Assembly (NCBI GenBank): GCA_035293985.1
Contig: DATGLS010000045.1
Span: forward strand, 248,001-312,000
Reading direction: 5' to 3'
DNA from: JAVDCA01 sp035293985
GTDB taxonomy: Bacteria; Pseudomonadota; Alphaproteobacteria; Rhizobiales; Xanthobacteraceae
DNA: 64,000 nt
The position numbers and the translations under genes are program-made. Below, piece by piece: positions 8,256 to 16,426 of this stretch (positions within the stretch are counted from its first letter, which is position 1; each line of letters starts with the position of its first letter). The notes beneath the pieces are model-generated. The model saw nothing but the letters and a program-made list of their open reading frames with translations. It was not told where the DNA came from and searched no databases.

Positions 8256-9314
8256 ATGCCGACCGATATCCGTCGATTGCTGGGGGCTGCCCTGTTGGCT
8301 GCCGCCCTGGCGGCGCCCGCCGCCGCCCAGGCGCCGCAGGGGCCGTGGGTGACGCTCGCGCCGTTCCCGGCGCCATCCGAGGAAGTGCTGGGCGCGACCG
8401 CGAACGGCAAGATGTACGTCTTCGCCGGCCTCGCACCCGTATGGAAGCCGAAGGGGCTCGTCTACGAGTACGACCCTGCGACCAATCAGTGGACGCAGAA
8501 GAAGCCGATGCCGCTCCCGTCGCATCACGTCGCGTTCGCGACGTTGAACGACAAGATCTACGCCTTCGGCGGCTACAAGCTGCCCGACAGCGGCCCGCCC
8601 GCCTGGAATCCGATCGACAATGCATGGGAATACGATCCCGCGACCGACGCCTGGAAGGCGCTCGCACCGCTGCCCTCGAAGCGCGGCGCCGCGAGCGCGG
8701 CCGTGCTCAACGGCAAGATCTATGTCACGGGCGGCGCCACCTCGCTCCCGGGCGTGACCGAGAACGGGATCCATCCGCTGCGGCCGCACAGTGTGGTGGC
8801 CACCGTCGATGTCTACGACCCGGCGACCAATACGTGGGCCTCGGCGCGCCCGATGCTGCTTCCGCGCAATCACCATGCGAGCGCCGGCGTCGGCGGCAAG
8901 CTCTATGTCTTCGGCGGCCGCGTCAGCGCGGCCTTCATCGGCTCGAGCAACAATGTCGACCTGGTCGAGGCCTATGATCCCGCCACCAACCTGTGGAGCG
9001 CGCGCGCCCGCATGCCGACCGCGCGTAGCGCGATCGGGGCCGGCGTCTACGGCAATTACGTGATCATCCCGGGCGGCGAGATGCAGAGCTCATCGTTCCT
9101 CGCCGCCTTCAAGGAGGTCGAGGCCTACAACACGGCGACCAACACCTGGCAGGTCCTGCCCTCGATGCCGCACCAGCGCCACGGCCTCGCGGTCGGCGTC
9201 GTCGGCAACCGGCTCTACGCCGTGAGCGGCGACGGCCAGTCCGCCGGCAACGGCATCGCCGACTCGGACGTGCCCTACAACGAGGCGCTCAAGCTCGATG
9301 AAGTGTTGAAGTAG
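8256..9314 (+). CDS. Exported Kelch-repeat beta-propeller protein
   Basis: 352 residues. A signal peptide covers about residues 1-24 (MPTDIRRLLGAALLAAALAA then AAAQ). It is followed by about five to six Kelch blades, recognisable by the pattern of hydrophobic strand, GG, Tyr and a Trp about 12 residues later: KMYVFAGLAP, KIYAFGGYKL, KIYVTGGATS, KLYVFGGRVS, NYVIIPGGEM. ATG 8256 has a good AAGGGAGAG ribosome site; the frame extends upstream but without signal-peptide character. No catalytic residues are evident. Exported Kelch proteins of this size act as binding or sialate-mutarotase-like (NanM) proteins, but nothing here specifies a ligand. Confidence 0.85.
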   Translation: MPTDIRRLLGAALLAAALAAPAAAQAPQGPWVTLAPFPAPSEEVLGATANGKMYVFAGLAPVWKPKGLVYEYDPATNQWTQKKPMPLPSHHVAFATLNDKIYAFGGYKLPDSGPPAWNPIDNAWEYDPATDAWKALAPLPSKRGAASAAVLNGKIYVTGGATSLPGVTENGIHPLRPHSVVATVDVYDPATNTWASARPMLLPRNHHASAGVGGKLYVFGGRVSAAFIGSSNNVDLVEAYDPATNLWSARARMPTARSAIGAGVYGNYVIIPGGEMQSSSFLAAFKEVEAYNTATNTWQVLPSMPHQRHGLAVGVVGNRLYAVSGDGQSAGNGIADSDVPYNEALKLDEVLK

Positions 9315-9321
9315 CCGCCGC

Positions 9322-9403
9322 GCGTAGCCCGCCTGGACCGCAGCGGAATGCGGGACGGCCTTTCCCCGGATTACGGCGCTGCTCGCCTCCATCCGGGCTA
9401 CGC
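9322..9403. repeat. Second palindromic repeat type (CGTAGCCC...GGGCTACG)
   Basis: The block begins CGTAGCCCGCCTGGACCGCA and ends CCATCCGGGCTACG. The outer arms CGTAGCCC and GGGCTACG pair, and CGGAATGCGGGA faces a CCCGGATTACGG segment. This CGTAGCCCGGATGGAGCG-type unit is a widespread proteobacterial intergenic repeat (recalled). It lies exactly between the convergent stops of the Kelch and NDUFA12 genes, where it may act as a bidirectional terminator. Confidence 0.7.
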
Positions 9404-9404
9404 A

Positions 9405-9821
9405 TCACCGCCCCGGCGTCCACGCCTTGTAGTCGCCGGTCGCTTTTGGGCGGCGGCCTTGCGCGAGCGTCGAGCCGGTCGGGCGCAGCGCGCCCGGGGT
9501 GCCGGTCATGTTGGGGCGATGCGGCTTCCACCACGGACGCGGCGTGACTTTTTCTTCGGTCGGCGGCACGTCGACCGTGTGGTGCAGCCAGCCGTGCCAC
9601 GCGGGCCCGACCGTCGAGGCCTCCGCATAGCCGTTGTAGATCACCCAGCGTCGCTCGAAGCCGAGTGACGGGTCGATCTTGCCGCCTTTCGTCCGGTAGT
9701 AGCGGTTGCCGAGCTCGTCCTCGCCGACGAGCTCGCCATGGAGGCTCGTCCACAGCTGCGTGCCGAAGGTCTGTCCGTTCCACCAGGTGAAGAAGCGGGT
9801 GAAAAAGGTCGAGATTTTCAT
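9405..9821 (-). CDS. NADH:ubiquinone oxidoreductase accessory subunit, NDUFA12 family
   Basis: 138 residues beginning MKISTFFTRFFTWWNGQTFG with an AAGGAAA ribosome site. It belongs to the NDUFA12/B17.2 accessory-subunit family of respiratory complex I, which in alphaproteobacteria is encoded outside the nuo operon. The family core is clear: GNRYYRTK, the segment ERRWVIYNGYAEASTVGP with AWHGWLHH, then PRPWWKPHRPNMTGTPGALR. It acts on the cytoplasmic peripheral arm of complex I. It normally sits beside the DUF2155 gene; here the carbamoyltransferase and Kelch genes lie between. Confidence 0.95.
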   Translation of the reverse strand: MKISTFFTRFFTWWNGQTFGTQLWTSLHGELVGEDELGNRYYRTKGGKIDPSLGFERRWVIYNGYAEASTVGPAWHGWLHHTVDVPPTEEKVTPRPWWKPHRPNMTGTPGALRPTGSTLAQGRRPKATGDYKAWTPGR

Positions 9822-9953
9822 CGCATTTTCCTTGAGCCGCAGGCCGCCGACGTCATGCCAGCGCGCGGAACCCTTGTCCAGCGGCCGCAACCGTGGCCGC
9901 GCTTGTGCATTGTTTTTCAATAGCGATCGACGCCCGGGAACCATGGAACCGAT

Positions 9954-11117
9954 ATGCAATTGAGCAGCATCCGGGACGCCGTGAATGCGGTGACGGGAGC
10001 CCTCTCTTTTCTGCCGCGCGAGGCCGTCGACGCGATCGTGATCGCGCTCGCGATCCTGGTCAGCCTCGCGGTGCACCGGCTGCTTCGCTGGGTCGCGCAC
10101 CGCGTCCTGGCGCGGCGGCCTTTCGTCCTGTCGCTGGTCGAACGCGCGCGAGCGCTGTCGCGGCTCGCTTTCGTGACCATCGCGCTCGGGCTGGTGGTGC
10201 CGGCCCTCAACCTCTCCGTCGAGACCGCGGGTTATATCGAGGGCGCGCTACGCTTCATCTTCGTCATCCTGATCTGTTGGATAGCACTCATCGCGGTCGA
10301 CATCGGCGTGACCGTCTACCTGATGCGCTTCCGCGTCGATACCACGGACAATCTGCTCGCCCGCAAGCACGTGACGCAGATGCGCGTGCTCAAGCGCGTC
10401 ATCTCGACCCTGGTGGTGGTGTTCACCGCGGGCGCCGCGCTGATGACCATCGGGGCGGTGCGCCAGGTCGGCGTGAGCCTGTTCGCCTCGGCCGGCGTCG
10501 CCGGCATCGTGGCGGGCCTTGCGGCCCGCCCGGTCCTGTCGAACCTCGTCGCCGGCATCCAGCTCGCGATGACCCAGCCGATCCGGATCGAGGACGCCGT
10601 CATCGTCGAGAACGAGTGGGGCTGGATCGAGGAGATCACCTCCACGTTCGTGGTGGTGCGGCTGTGGGATCTGCGCCGCATGATCGTGCCCCTCTCCTAT
10701 TTCATGGAGAAGCCGTTCCAGAACTGGACGCGCGAGGGGGCGGCGATCATCGGCAGCGTGCTGCTCTACCTCGACTATACGGCACCAATCGGCGCCATCC
10801 GCCAGAAGGCGGCGCAGCTCGCCGCCGAATCGAAGCTGTGGAATCGCAAGGTCGTCAACGTCCAGGTCACCGACGTCACCAAGCAGAACACGATCGAGGT
10901 GCGCGTGCTGGTGAGCGCCGACAACGCCTCGGCGGCCTGGGACCTGCGCTGCGAGATTCGCGAGAAGCTCGTCGACTTCCTGCGCGCCGAGCATCCCTAC
11001 GCGTTGCCGCGCTCGCGTGGCGAAACGGTTCAACCGGCCACCGAGAGGGATTCGAATCGCGGCGCGATCGAAGCGGCGCCTGAGCTACCCCTGCGCGCTG
11101 CCGGCGGGCGCCGGTGA
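9954..11117 (+). CDS. MscS-family mechanosensitive channel
   Basis: 387 residues, inner-membrane. Four or five hydrophobic segments lie at about 20-40, 60-85, 90-120, 145-165 and 170-200. The last is the pore helix with the Gly/Ala pattern LFASAGVAGIVAGLAARPVL, followed by SNLVAGIQLAMTQPIRIEDAV of the MscS beta domain and LWDLRRMIVPLSYF. The C-terminal mixed alpha/beta domain ends near 360. The final 30 residues (after RSRGETVQP) are not family-like and are encoded over a tRNA-like stretch at 11032-11097. Likely role: release of solutes on osmotic downshock. Confidence 0.9.
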   Translation: MQLSSIRDAVNAVTGALSFLPREAVDAIVIALAILVSLAVHRLLRWVAHRVLARRPFVLSLVERARALSRLAFVTIALGLVVPALNLSVETAGYIEGALRFIFVILICWIALIAVDIGVTVYLMRFRVDTTDNLLARKHVTQMRVLKRVISTLVVVFTAGAALMTIGAVRQVGVSLFASAGVAGIVAGLAARPVLSNLVAGIQLAMTQPIRIEDAVIVENEWGWIEEITSTFVVVRLWDLRRMIVPLSYFMEKPFQNWTREGAAIIGSVLLYLDYTAPIGAIRQKAAQLAAESKLWNRKVVNVQVTDVTKQNTIEVRVLVSADNASAAWDLRCEIREKLVDFLRAEHPYALPRSRGETVQPATERDSNRGAIEAAPELPLRAAGGRR

Positions 11118-11424
11118 GCCGACATTGCCCCAACGTGAGACAGTGCCCCACCTATGCGGCCCCGGCGGAGAGAGATCGGTTCCATTGCATCAAGCTTCCT
11201 TGACAGGCGGCGACTCGGGATCTGCGACGTAAATCCGTACCGTCTGGCCCGGCGGAATCGACCCAATGACGGATTTATGTCCACAGGGCAACGGCACGGC
11301 GTCGTGCGGCCCTTTCGAATCCTCGGGCGATATCCGATACTTATCGGGCCTCCCCGATTCTATCCCCACAATTCAGTGGTTAACCACCATATTTAGGGTT
11401 CGATTCAGACTCGAACACTAATGC
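11118..11424. other. Intergenic stretch upstream of the nrdJ promoter region
   Basis: No convincing gene. It is clearly AT-richer than its surroundings from about 11320 (CCCACAATTCAGTGGTTAACCACCATATTTAGGG region). A small inverted repeat GTTCGA...TCGAAC spans 11398-11416, just before the candidate promoter. I saw no NrdR-box pair of the ACACTATATATAGTGT type. Confidence 0.4.
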
Positions 11425-11453
11425 TTGACGAGTGCGGCGGAGTCGTCCTAGCT
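11425..11453 (+). promoter_or_regulatory. Candidate sigma-70 promoter for nrdJ
   Basis: TTGACG at 11425-11430 and CTAGCT at 11448-11453 are separated by 17 bases. The -35 match is good for alphaproteobacteria and the -10 is weak. It is the best-placed promoter-like pair before nrdJ and would give a leader of roughly 315 bases. Confidence 0.35.
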
Positions 11454-11459
11454 TTTCTC

Positions 11460-11777
11460 CGTGCGGCGGACCTGAGTATCCGGTCATCGCCGGACGATCC
11501 CTGAGAGGCTTGAGACACCGTTTCGCCGGGGCCATATGGCTTTGGCGGACACCCACCTTGTGTCCCCAGAGCCTCATGCACCCAGGCGGTCGGCCGACGC
11601 GCCAAACACCGATTTCGGAGCCGCGCCCGCGGTATCCGGGTGGGAAGTAGAGGCGTCAAACGAGAACCAGGGCATTGGGGGACGTGGGCACGGACAGGCC
11701 CGCGTCGCGGAGGCAGCGTCAGCACGCTATGCTCGGATGAGCCGCGTGCCACGCCACAACGTGGAAGGGGCCAAGGA
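11460..11777 (+). other. Long, hairpin-rich 5' leader of nrdJ (possible structured RNA)
   Basis: Several nested stems are visible by eye. TCCGG-TCATCG-CCGGA lies near 11480. A long one at about 11538-11575 has GGACAC pairing with GTGTCC and, outside it, GGCT with AGCC and GG with CC. CACCC pairs with GGGTG around 11580-11640. The leader ends GGAAGGGGCCAAGGAATG, so the ribosome site lies at its 3' edge. A cobalamin riboswitch would make sense before a B12-dependent enzyme, but the B12 box (CCAGGAGACC-like) and the GCCACTG motif are absent. It may be a different regulatory leader or only GC-rich spacer. Confidence 0.35.
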
Positions 11778-14700
11778 ATGCGGATCGAGCGGCGCTACAC
11801 CAAGGACGGTCAGTCACCTTATGCGGAGATCGAATTCCGCCTGACCACGAGCGAGATCCGCAACCCGGACGGCTCGGTGGTGTTTCATGCCGATAACGTG
11901 GAAGTGCCGGCGCAGTGGTCGCAGGTGGCCTCCGACGTGCTGGCGCAGAAGTATTTCCGCAAGGCCGGCGTCCCGGCGCGGCTGAAGAAGGTCGAGGAAG
12001 AGACGGTGCCGTCCTTCCTGTGGCGCTCGGTCGCCGACGAGGCCGCGCTCGCGAGCCTTCCCGAGAAGGAGCGCAGCATCGGCGAGCAGTCGTGCCGCCA
12101 GGTGTTCGATCGTCTCGCCGGCACCTGGACCTACTGGGGCTGGAAGGGCGGCTACTTCGATTCGGAAGCGGACGCGCAGGCCTTCTTCGACGAGCAGCGC
12201 TACATGCTGGCGATGCAGATGGTCGCGCCGAACTCGCCGCAGTGGTTCAACACCGGCCTGCACTGGGCCTACGGCATCGACGGCCCCGGCCAGGGCCACT
12301 TCTACGTCGACTTCCAGAGCGGCAAGCTCGTCAAGTCGAAGTCGGCGTACGAGCACCCGCAGCCGCACGCCTGCTTCATCCAGTCGGTGAGCGACGACCT
12401 CGTCAACGAGGGCGGAATCATGGACCTGTGGGTGCGTGAGGCGCGCCTGTTCAAATACGGCTCGGGCACCGGCTCGAATTTCTCCAAGCTGCGCGGTGAA
12501 GGCGAGCGGCTCTCGGGCGGCGGCAAGTCGTCCGGCCTGATGAGCTTCCTCAAGATCGGCGACCGCGCCGCTGGCGCCATCAAGTCGGGCGGCACCACGC
12601 GCCGCGCCGCCAAGATGGTGATCGTCGACGTCGACCATCCCGACATCGAGCAGTTCATCGACTGGAAGGTGCGCGAGGAGGAGAAGGTCGCGGCGCTCGT
12701 CACCGGCTCAAAGATCAACCAGAAGCACCTCAAGGCGGTGATGAAGGCCTGTGTCAACTGCGAGGGCTCGGACGGCGACTGCTTCGATCCGGAGAAGAAC
12801 CCGGTGCTGCGCCGCGAGATCAAGCTCGCGCGCCGCGCCCAGGTGCCCGACAACTTCATCAAGCGCGTGATCCAGTTCGCCAAGCAGGGCTACAAGGACA
12901 TCGATTTCCCGATCTACGACACCGATTGGGATTCGGACGCCTATCTCACGGTCTCGGGCCAGAACTCGAACAACACGGTGCGCGTCGCCGACGACTTCCT
13001 CAAGGCCGTCGAGGCGGATGCCGACTGGGATCTGACCTGGCGCACCAAGGGCGGCAGGGTGTCGAAGACCACCAAGGCGCGCGACCTGTGGGAGAAGATC
13101 TCCTACGCGGCGTGGGCCTCGGCCGATCCGGGCCTCCAGTTCCACACCTCCATCAACGACTGGCACACATGTCCGGCGTCGGGCCCGATCCGTGCGTCCA
13201 ACCCGTGCTCCGAGTACATGTTCCTCGACGACACGGCCTGCAATCTCGCCTCGCTCAACCTGCTCGCCTTCCGCAACGACGAGACGCGGGCGTTCGACGT
13301 CGAGGGCTACGAGCACGCCGTGCGGCTGTGGACCATCGTGCTGGAAATCTCGGTGCTGATGGCCCAGTTCCCGTCGCGCGAAATCGCCCAGCTCTCTTAC
13401 GAATTCCGCACCCTCGGCCTTGGCTACGCCAATGTCGGCGGCCTCTTGATGTCCTCCGGCATTCCGTACGACTCGGAGGCGGGCCGTGCGATCTGCGCCG
13501 CGCTGACCGCCATCATGACGGGCGTCGCCTACGCGACGTCGGCCGAGATGGCCGCCCTCCTCGGCCCGTTCCCGGGCTACAAGAAGAACCGCGAGCACAT
13601 GCTGCGGGTGATCCGCAACCATCGCCGCGCCGCGCACGGCGAGAAGACCGGCTATGAGCGCGTCGCCACCCCGCCGGTGCGGCTCGACCATGCGGCCTGC
13701 CCGGATCGCAAGCTGGTGGAGCACGCCATGCGCGCCTGGGACCGCGCGCTCACCCTCGGCGAGGAGCACGGCTACCGCAACGCGCAGGCGACCGTCGTGG
13801 CGCCGACCGGCACCATCGGCCTGGTCATGGACTGCGACACCACCGGCATCGAGCCCGACTTCGCGCTGGTGAAGTTCAAGAAGCTCGCCGGCGGCGGCTA
13901 CTTCAAAATCATCAACCGCGCCGTGCCCGAAGCGCTGCGGGTCCTCGGTTATCGCGAAAGCGAGATCGCCGAGATCGAGGCCTATGCGGTGGGGCACGGC
14001 ACGCTGTCGAACGCGCCGGCGATCAACCACACGACGCTGAAGGCCAAAGGCTTCACCGACGCGGCGGTCGCCAAGATCGAGAAGGCGCTGCCCACCGCCT
14101 TCGACATCAAGTTCGCGTTCAACAAGTGGACGCTCGGCGAGGAGTTCTGCCGCGAGGAGCTCGGCGTGCCGGCCGAGGAGCTGGCGAAGCCGACCTTCGA
14201 CATGCTCGCCTGGCTCGGCTTCAGCAAGCGCGAGATCGAGGCGGCCAACATCCACGTCTGCGGCGCCATGACGGTCGAGGGCGCGCCGCACCTCAAGGCC
14301 GACCACTACGCCGTGTTCGACTGCGCCAACCCGTGCGGACGCACCGGCAAGCGGTTCCTCTCGGTCGAGAGCCACATCCGCATGCTCGCCGCCGCCCAGC
14401 CGTTCATCTCGGGCGCGATCTCCAAGACCATCAACATGCCGAACGAGGCGACGGTCGAGGACTGCAAGAACGCCTATCTGCTCTCGTGGAAGCTCGGCCT
14501 CAAGGCCAACGCGCTCTACCGCGACGGCTCGAAGCTCTCGCAGCCGCTCAACTCGCAGCTCATCGCCGACGAGGAGGACGAGGAGGACGTCGACGCCTTC
14601 CTCGAGCGTCCGGCGGCGGCGCGCGCCACCGGCTTGGCCGAACGCATCGTCGAGAAGGTGGTCGAGCGCATCACCGTGATCCGCGAGCGCGAGCGCATGC

Positions 14701-15530
14701 CGGATCGTCGCAAGGGCTACACCCAGAAGGCGGTGGTCGGCGGCCACAAGGTCTATCTGCGCACCGGCGAGTACGACGACGGCCGGCTGGGCGAGATCTT
14801 CATCGACATGCACAAGGAGGGCGCGGCGCTGCGCTCGCTGCTGAACAACTTCGCGATCGCGGTCTCGCTCGGCCTGCAATACGGCGTGCCGCTCGACGAG
14901 TATGTCGACGCCTTCACGTTCACGCGCTTCGAGCCGTCCGGCCCGGTGCAGGGCAACGAGGCGATCAAGAACGCGACCTCGATCCTCGACTACGTCTTCC
15001 GCGAGCTCGCGGTGTCGTACCTGTCGCGCTTCGATCTCGCGCATGTCGACCCAAGGGAATCGAGCTTCGACTCGCTCGGTAAGGGCGTCGAGGAAGGCAA
15101 GCCGGCGGAGCCGAGCCAGCCGGCGACCAAGTACCTGTCCAAGGGCCTCACCCGCTCGCGCACCGACCGGCTCGTGGTCATGCCGGGCGGCGCCGACGCC
15201 CGCGCGACCGGGACCGAGTCGCGCGGCGGCGAAGCGCGCGGCTCGAACGTGACCTCGCTCGCGGGCGCCGGCGCCCGTGCCGGACACGCGGGACATGTCG
15301 AGGGCTCGACCGCGCTCAAGGCCGAGACACACGGTGCGCTCGAAGCGCTGCCGTGGACCGCGCCCACCCGGGCGCCGGACGCACGCGCCCAGGTGGCCGA
15401 GCGCCGCGCCGAAGCCAAGGCGCGCGGCTACGAAGGCGAGGCCTGCCCCGAATGCATGAACTTCACGCTGGTGCGGAATGGCACGTGTATGAAGTGCGAT
15501 ACGTGCGGAAGCACGACGGGGTGCAGCTGA
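11778..15530 (+). CDS. nrdJ: Vitamin B12-dependent (class II) ribonucleoside-diphosphate reductase
   Basis: 1250 residues, the long alphaproteobacterial NrdJ type. Using adenosylcobalamin it reduces ribonucleotides to deoxyribonucleotides, independent of oxygen. Visible are NSPQWFNTGLHWAYG (near 150), GSGTGSNFSKLR and SGLMSFLKIGDRAAGAIKSGG, the catalytic-barrel region ASNPCSEYMFLDDTACNLASL (about 473-493), and PTGTIGLVMDCDTTGIEPDF. Near the end lie an Ala/Gly-rich linker and a four-plus-cysteine tail (CPEC...CMKCDTCGSTTGC) that probably binds zinc and serves in re-reduction. ATG 11778 follows AAGGGGCCAAGGA. No class I or class III reductase genes are in the window. Confidence 0.97.
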   Translation: MRIERRYTKDGQSPYAEIEFRLTTSEIRNPDGSVVFHADNVEVPAQWSQVASDVLAQKYFRKAGVPARLKKVEEETVPSFLWRSVADEAALASLPEKERSIGEQSCRQVFDRLAGTWTYWGWKGGYFDSEADAQAFFDEQRYMLAMQMVAPNSPQWFNTGLHWAYGIDGPGQGHFYVDFQSGKLVKSKSAYEHPQPHACFIQSVSDDLVNEGGIMDLWVREARLFKYGSGTGSNFSKLRGEGERLSGGGKSSGLMSFLKIGDRAAGAIKSGGTTRRAAKMVIVDVDHPDIEQFIDWKVREEEKVAALVTGSKINQKHLKAVMKACVNCEGSDGDCFDPEKNPVLRREIKLARRAQVPDNFIKRVIQFAKQGYKDIDFPIYDTDWDSDAYLTVSGQNSNNTVRVADDFLKAVEADADWDLTWRTKGGRVSKTTKARDLWEKISYAAWASADPGLQFHTSINDWHTCPASGPIRASNPCSEYMFLDDTACNLASLNLLAFRNDETRAFDVEGYEHAVRLWTIVLEISVLMAQFPSREIAQLSYEFRTLGLGYANVGGLLMSSGIPYDSEAGRAICAALTAIMTGVAYATSAEMAALLGPFPGYKKNREHMLRVIRNHRRAAHGEKTGYERVATPPVRLDHAACPDRKLVEHAMRAWDRALTLGEEHGYRNAQATVVAPTGTIGLVMDCDTTGIEPDFALVKFKKLAGGGYFKIINRAVPEALRVLGYRESEIAEIEAYAVGHGTLSNAPAINHTTLKAKGFTDAAVAKIEKALPTAFDIKFAFNKWTLGEEFCREELGVPAEELAKPTFDMLAWLGFSKREIEAANIHVCGAMTVEGAPHLKADHYAVFDCANPCGRTGKRFLSVESHIRMLAAAQPFISGAISKTINMPNEATVEDCKNAYLLSWKLGLKANALYRDGSKLSQPLNSQLIADEEDEEDVDAFLERPAAARATGLAERIVEKVVERITVIRERERMPDRRKGYTQKAVVGGHKVYLRTGEYDDGRLGEIFIDMHKEGAALRSLLNNFAIAVSLGLQYGVPLDEYVDAFTFTRFEPSGPVQGNEAIKNATSILDYVFRELAVSYLSRFDLAHVDPRESSFDSLGKGVEEGKPAEPSQPATKYLSKGLTRSRTDRLVVMPGGADARATGTESRGGEARGSNVTSLAGAGARAGHAGHVEGSTALKAETHGALEALPWTAPTRAPDARAQVAERRAEAKARGYEGEACPECMNFTLVRNGTCMKCDTCGSTTGCS

Positions 15531-15547
15531 GCGCCAGACACACCGAG

Positions 15548-15611
15548 AGCGCAGGCCGCTCGGAACCGCGACATGCCGGTTGTCCTACGCGAGAGCGGCC
15601 TGCGCTATTTT
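15548..15611 (+). terminator. Rho-independent terminator of nrdJ
   Basis: A perfect 14-bp stem joins AGCGCAGGCCGCTC (15548-15561) with GAGCGGCCTGCGCT (15593-15606) and is followed by ATTTTCTCTT. The loop itself carries a small AACCG/CGGTT hairpin. It begins 17 bases after the nrdJ stop. Confidence 0.85.
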
Positions 15612-15670
15612 CTCTTCTCGAACGAGAGCTCTCCGCGAGAGCCAGCACATGTACACGTTAAGGGCGGCGG

Positions 15671-15781
15671 ATGACGCTTCAATTCACGCAGCTTGCGCGT
15701 ATTCTGGAAGTCGTCACGCAGAACCGGGATGTCATCCTCAGGTCTTGGTATGAGCACTTCGCCGACCGCGGTCCGCTTTGA
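15671..15781 (+). pseudogene. Small reading frame, possible remnant of a DUF4160-type partner
   Basis: A 36-codon frame (MTLQFTQLARILEVVTQNRD, then a Trp-containing tail) has an in-frame TAA four codons upstream of its ATG and overlaps the next gene by 32 bases. The helix-plus-Trp tail resembles the C-terminus of DUF4160 proteins, which are commonly encoded just before DUF2442 partners in toxin-antitoxin-like pairs. The N-terminal part of such a protein is missing. This is a weak, context-based call; it could equally be a leader peptide or chance. Confidence 0.3.
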
Positions 15782-15998
15782 CGAGCACACGATGTGGGTC
15801 GATCTGAGTGATGGTCGGACCATCGGGGTGCCTTTGGCATGGTTTCCACGTCTACTGCACGCCACGTCGGCCCAGCGGGAAAAGCTCGAACTCAGCCGTC
15901 TTGGTCTTCACTGGGAAGACCTCGATGAAGATATCTCGGTCGCGGGCCTGCTTGCGGGGCGCAGCGACATGACCCGCCTGACAACTGAAGCCGCCTGA
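15750..15998 (+). CDS. DUF2442 domain protein
   Basis: 82 residues and essentially one DUF2442 domain: AVRFDEHTMWVDLSDGRTI, then VPLAWFPRLLHA and LHWEDLDEDISVAGLLAG. These small proteins often pair with DUF4160 genes, and some pairs are predicted toxin-antitoxin modules. Here only a fragment of a possible partner precedes it. ATG 15750 was chosen because it starts just before the domain; upstream codons in frame look unrelated. Confidence 0.8.
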   Translation: MSTSPTAVRFDEHTMWVDLSDGRTIGVPLAWFPRLLHATSAQREKLELSRLGLHWEDLDEDISVAGLLAGRSDMTRLTTEAA

Positions 15999-16032
15999 GC
16001 GCCGCCGTGAACCCGTCGCGCACGTCGGCCTT

Positions 16033-16313
16033 GACCGATCGGCGCGACGCCGTGGCCACCCCGCCGCACTCCTCGAGCATTGCCCTACTGCGGAATTCCC
16101 GCTGCGTTGAACAGTTAGTCGCGCGACGCGTCGAGCTGCCGCCGTGGTCCCGGCAGATCGAGGTTGAGCAGCGCCCTTCCACCTGCGGATCTTCCCGGCG
16201 ATGATGAAGGTCTCGACGTTGCTGCGGTCCCTCGGCGACACCACGCGCCCGGCACCTGGTTGAGCGGCGCCACGTTGTTCCGGGTGGCGTCGAGGATGAT
16301 GATGTCGGTCTCC
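16033..16313 (-). pseudogene. Decayed C-terminal fragment of the amidohydrolase at 20681-22309
   Basis: The bases run parallel to 20640-20930 with many substitutions and indels. For example, GGCACCTGGTTGAGCGGCGC, GGTGGCGTCGAGGATGATGA and TAGTCGCGCGACGC occur in both. Read on the minus strand, frame 1 gives DIIILDATRNNVAPLNQVPG, then shifts frame and resumes as LDLPGPRRQLDASRD; these match the last 90 residues of the intact amidohydrolase. It is a frameshifted, 5'-truncated copy lying 4.4 kb from its relative. Confidence 0.85.
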
Positions 16314-16426
16314 ATTGCATTCATGTGACGAAGCCCCGGAGAGGGCTGACAGTCGTCGAAATAGATATCGCGTCGCCCCAGGACGCCATATCATCGCCGC
16401 GACACAACGATCGGGAGGAATTCCGC

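Noticed and set aside
11460..11777. Cobalamin riboswitch before nrdJ
   Set aside because: Looked for the B12 box and the GCCACTG element on both strands and found neither; kept only as an unassigned structured leader.
12708..15332. Long open frame of about 870 codons on the minus strand
   Set aside because: It lies fully antisense to nrdJ, which is certain. GC-rich third positions remove stops from the opposite strand, and the translation is Arg/Ala/Asp-rich without domain features.
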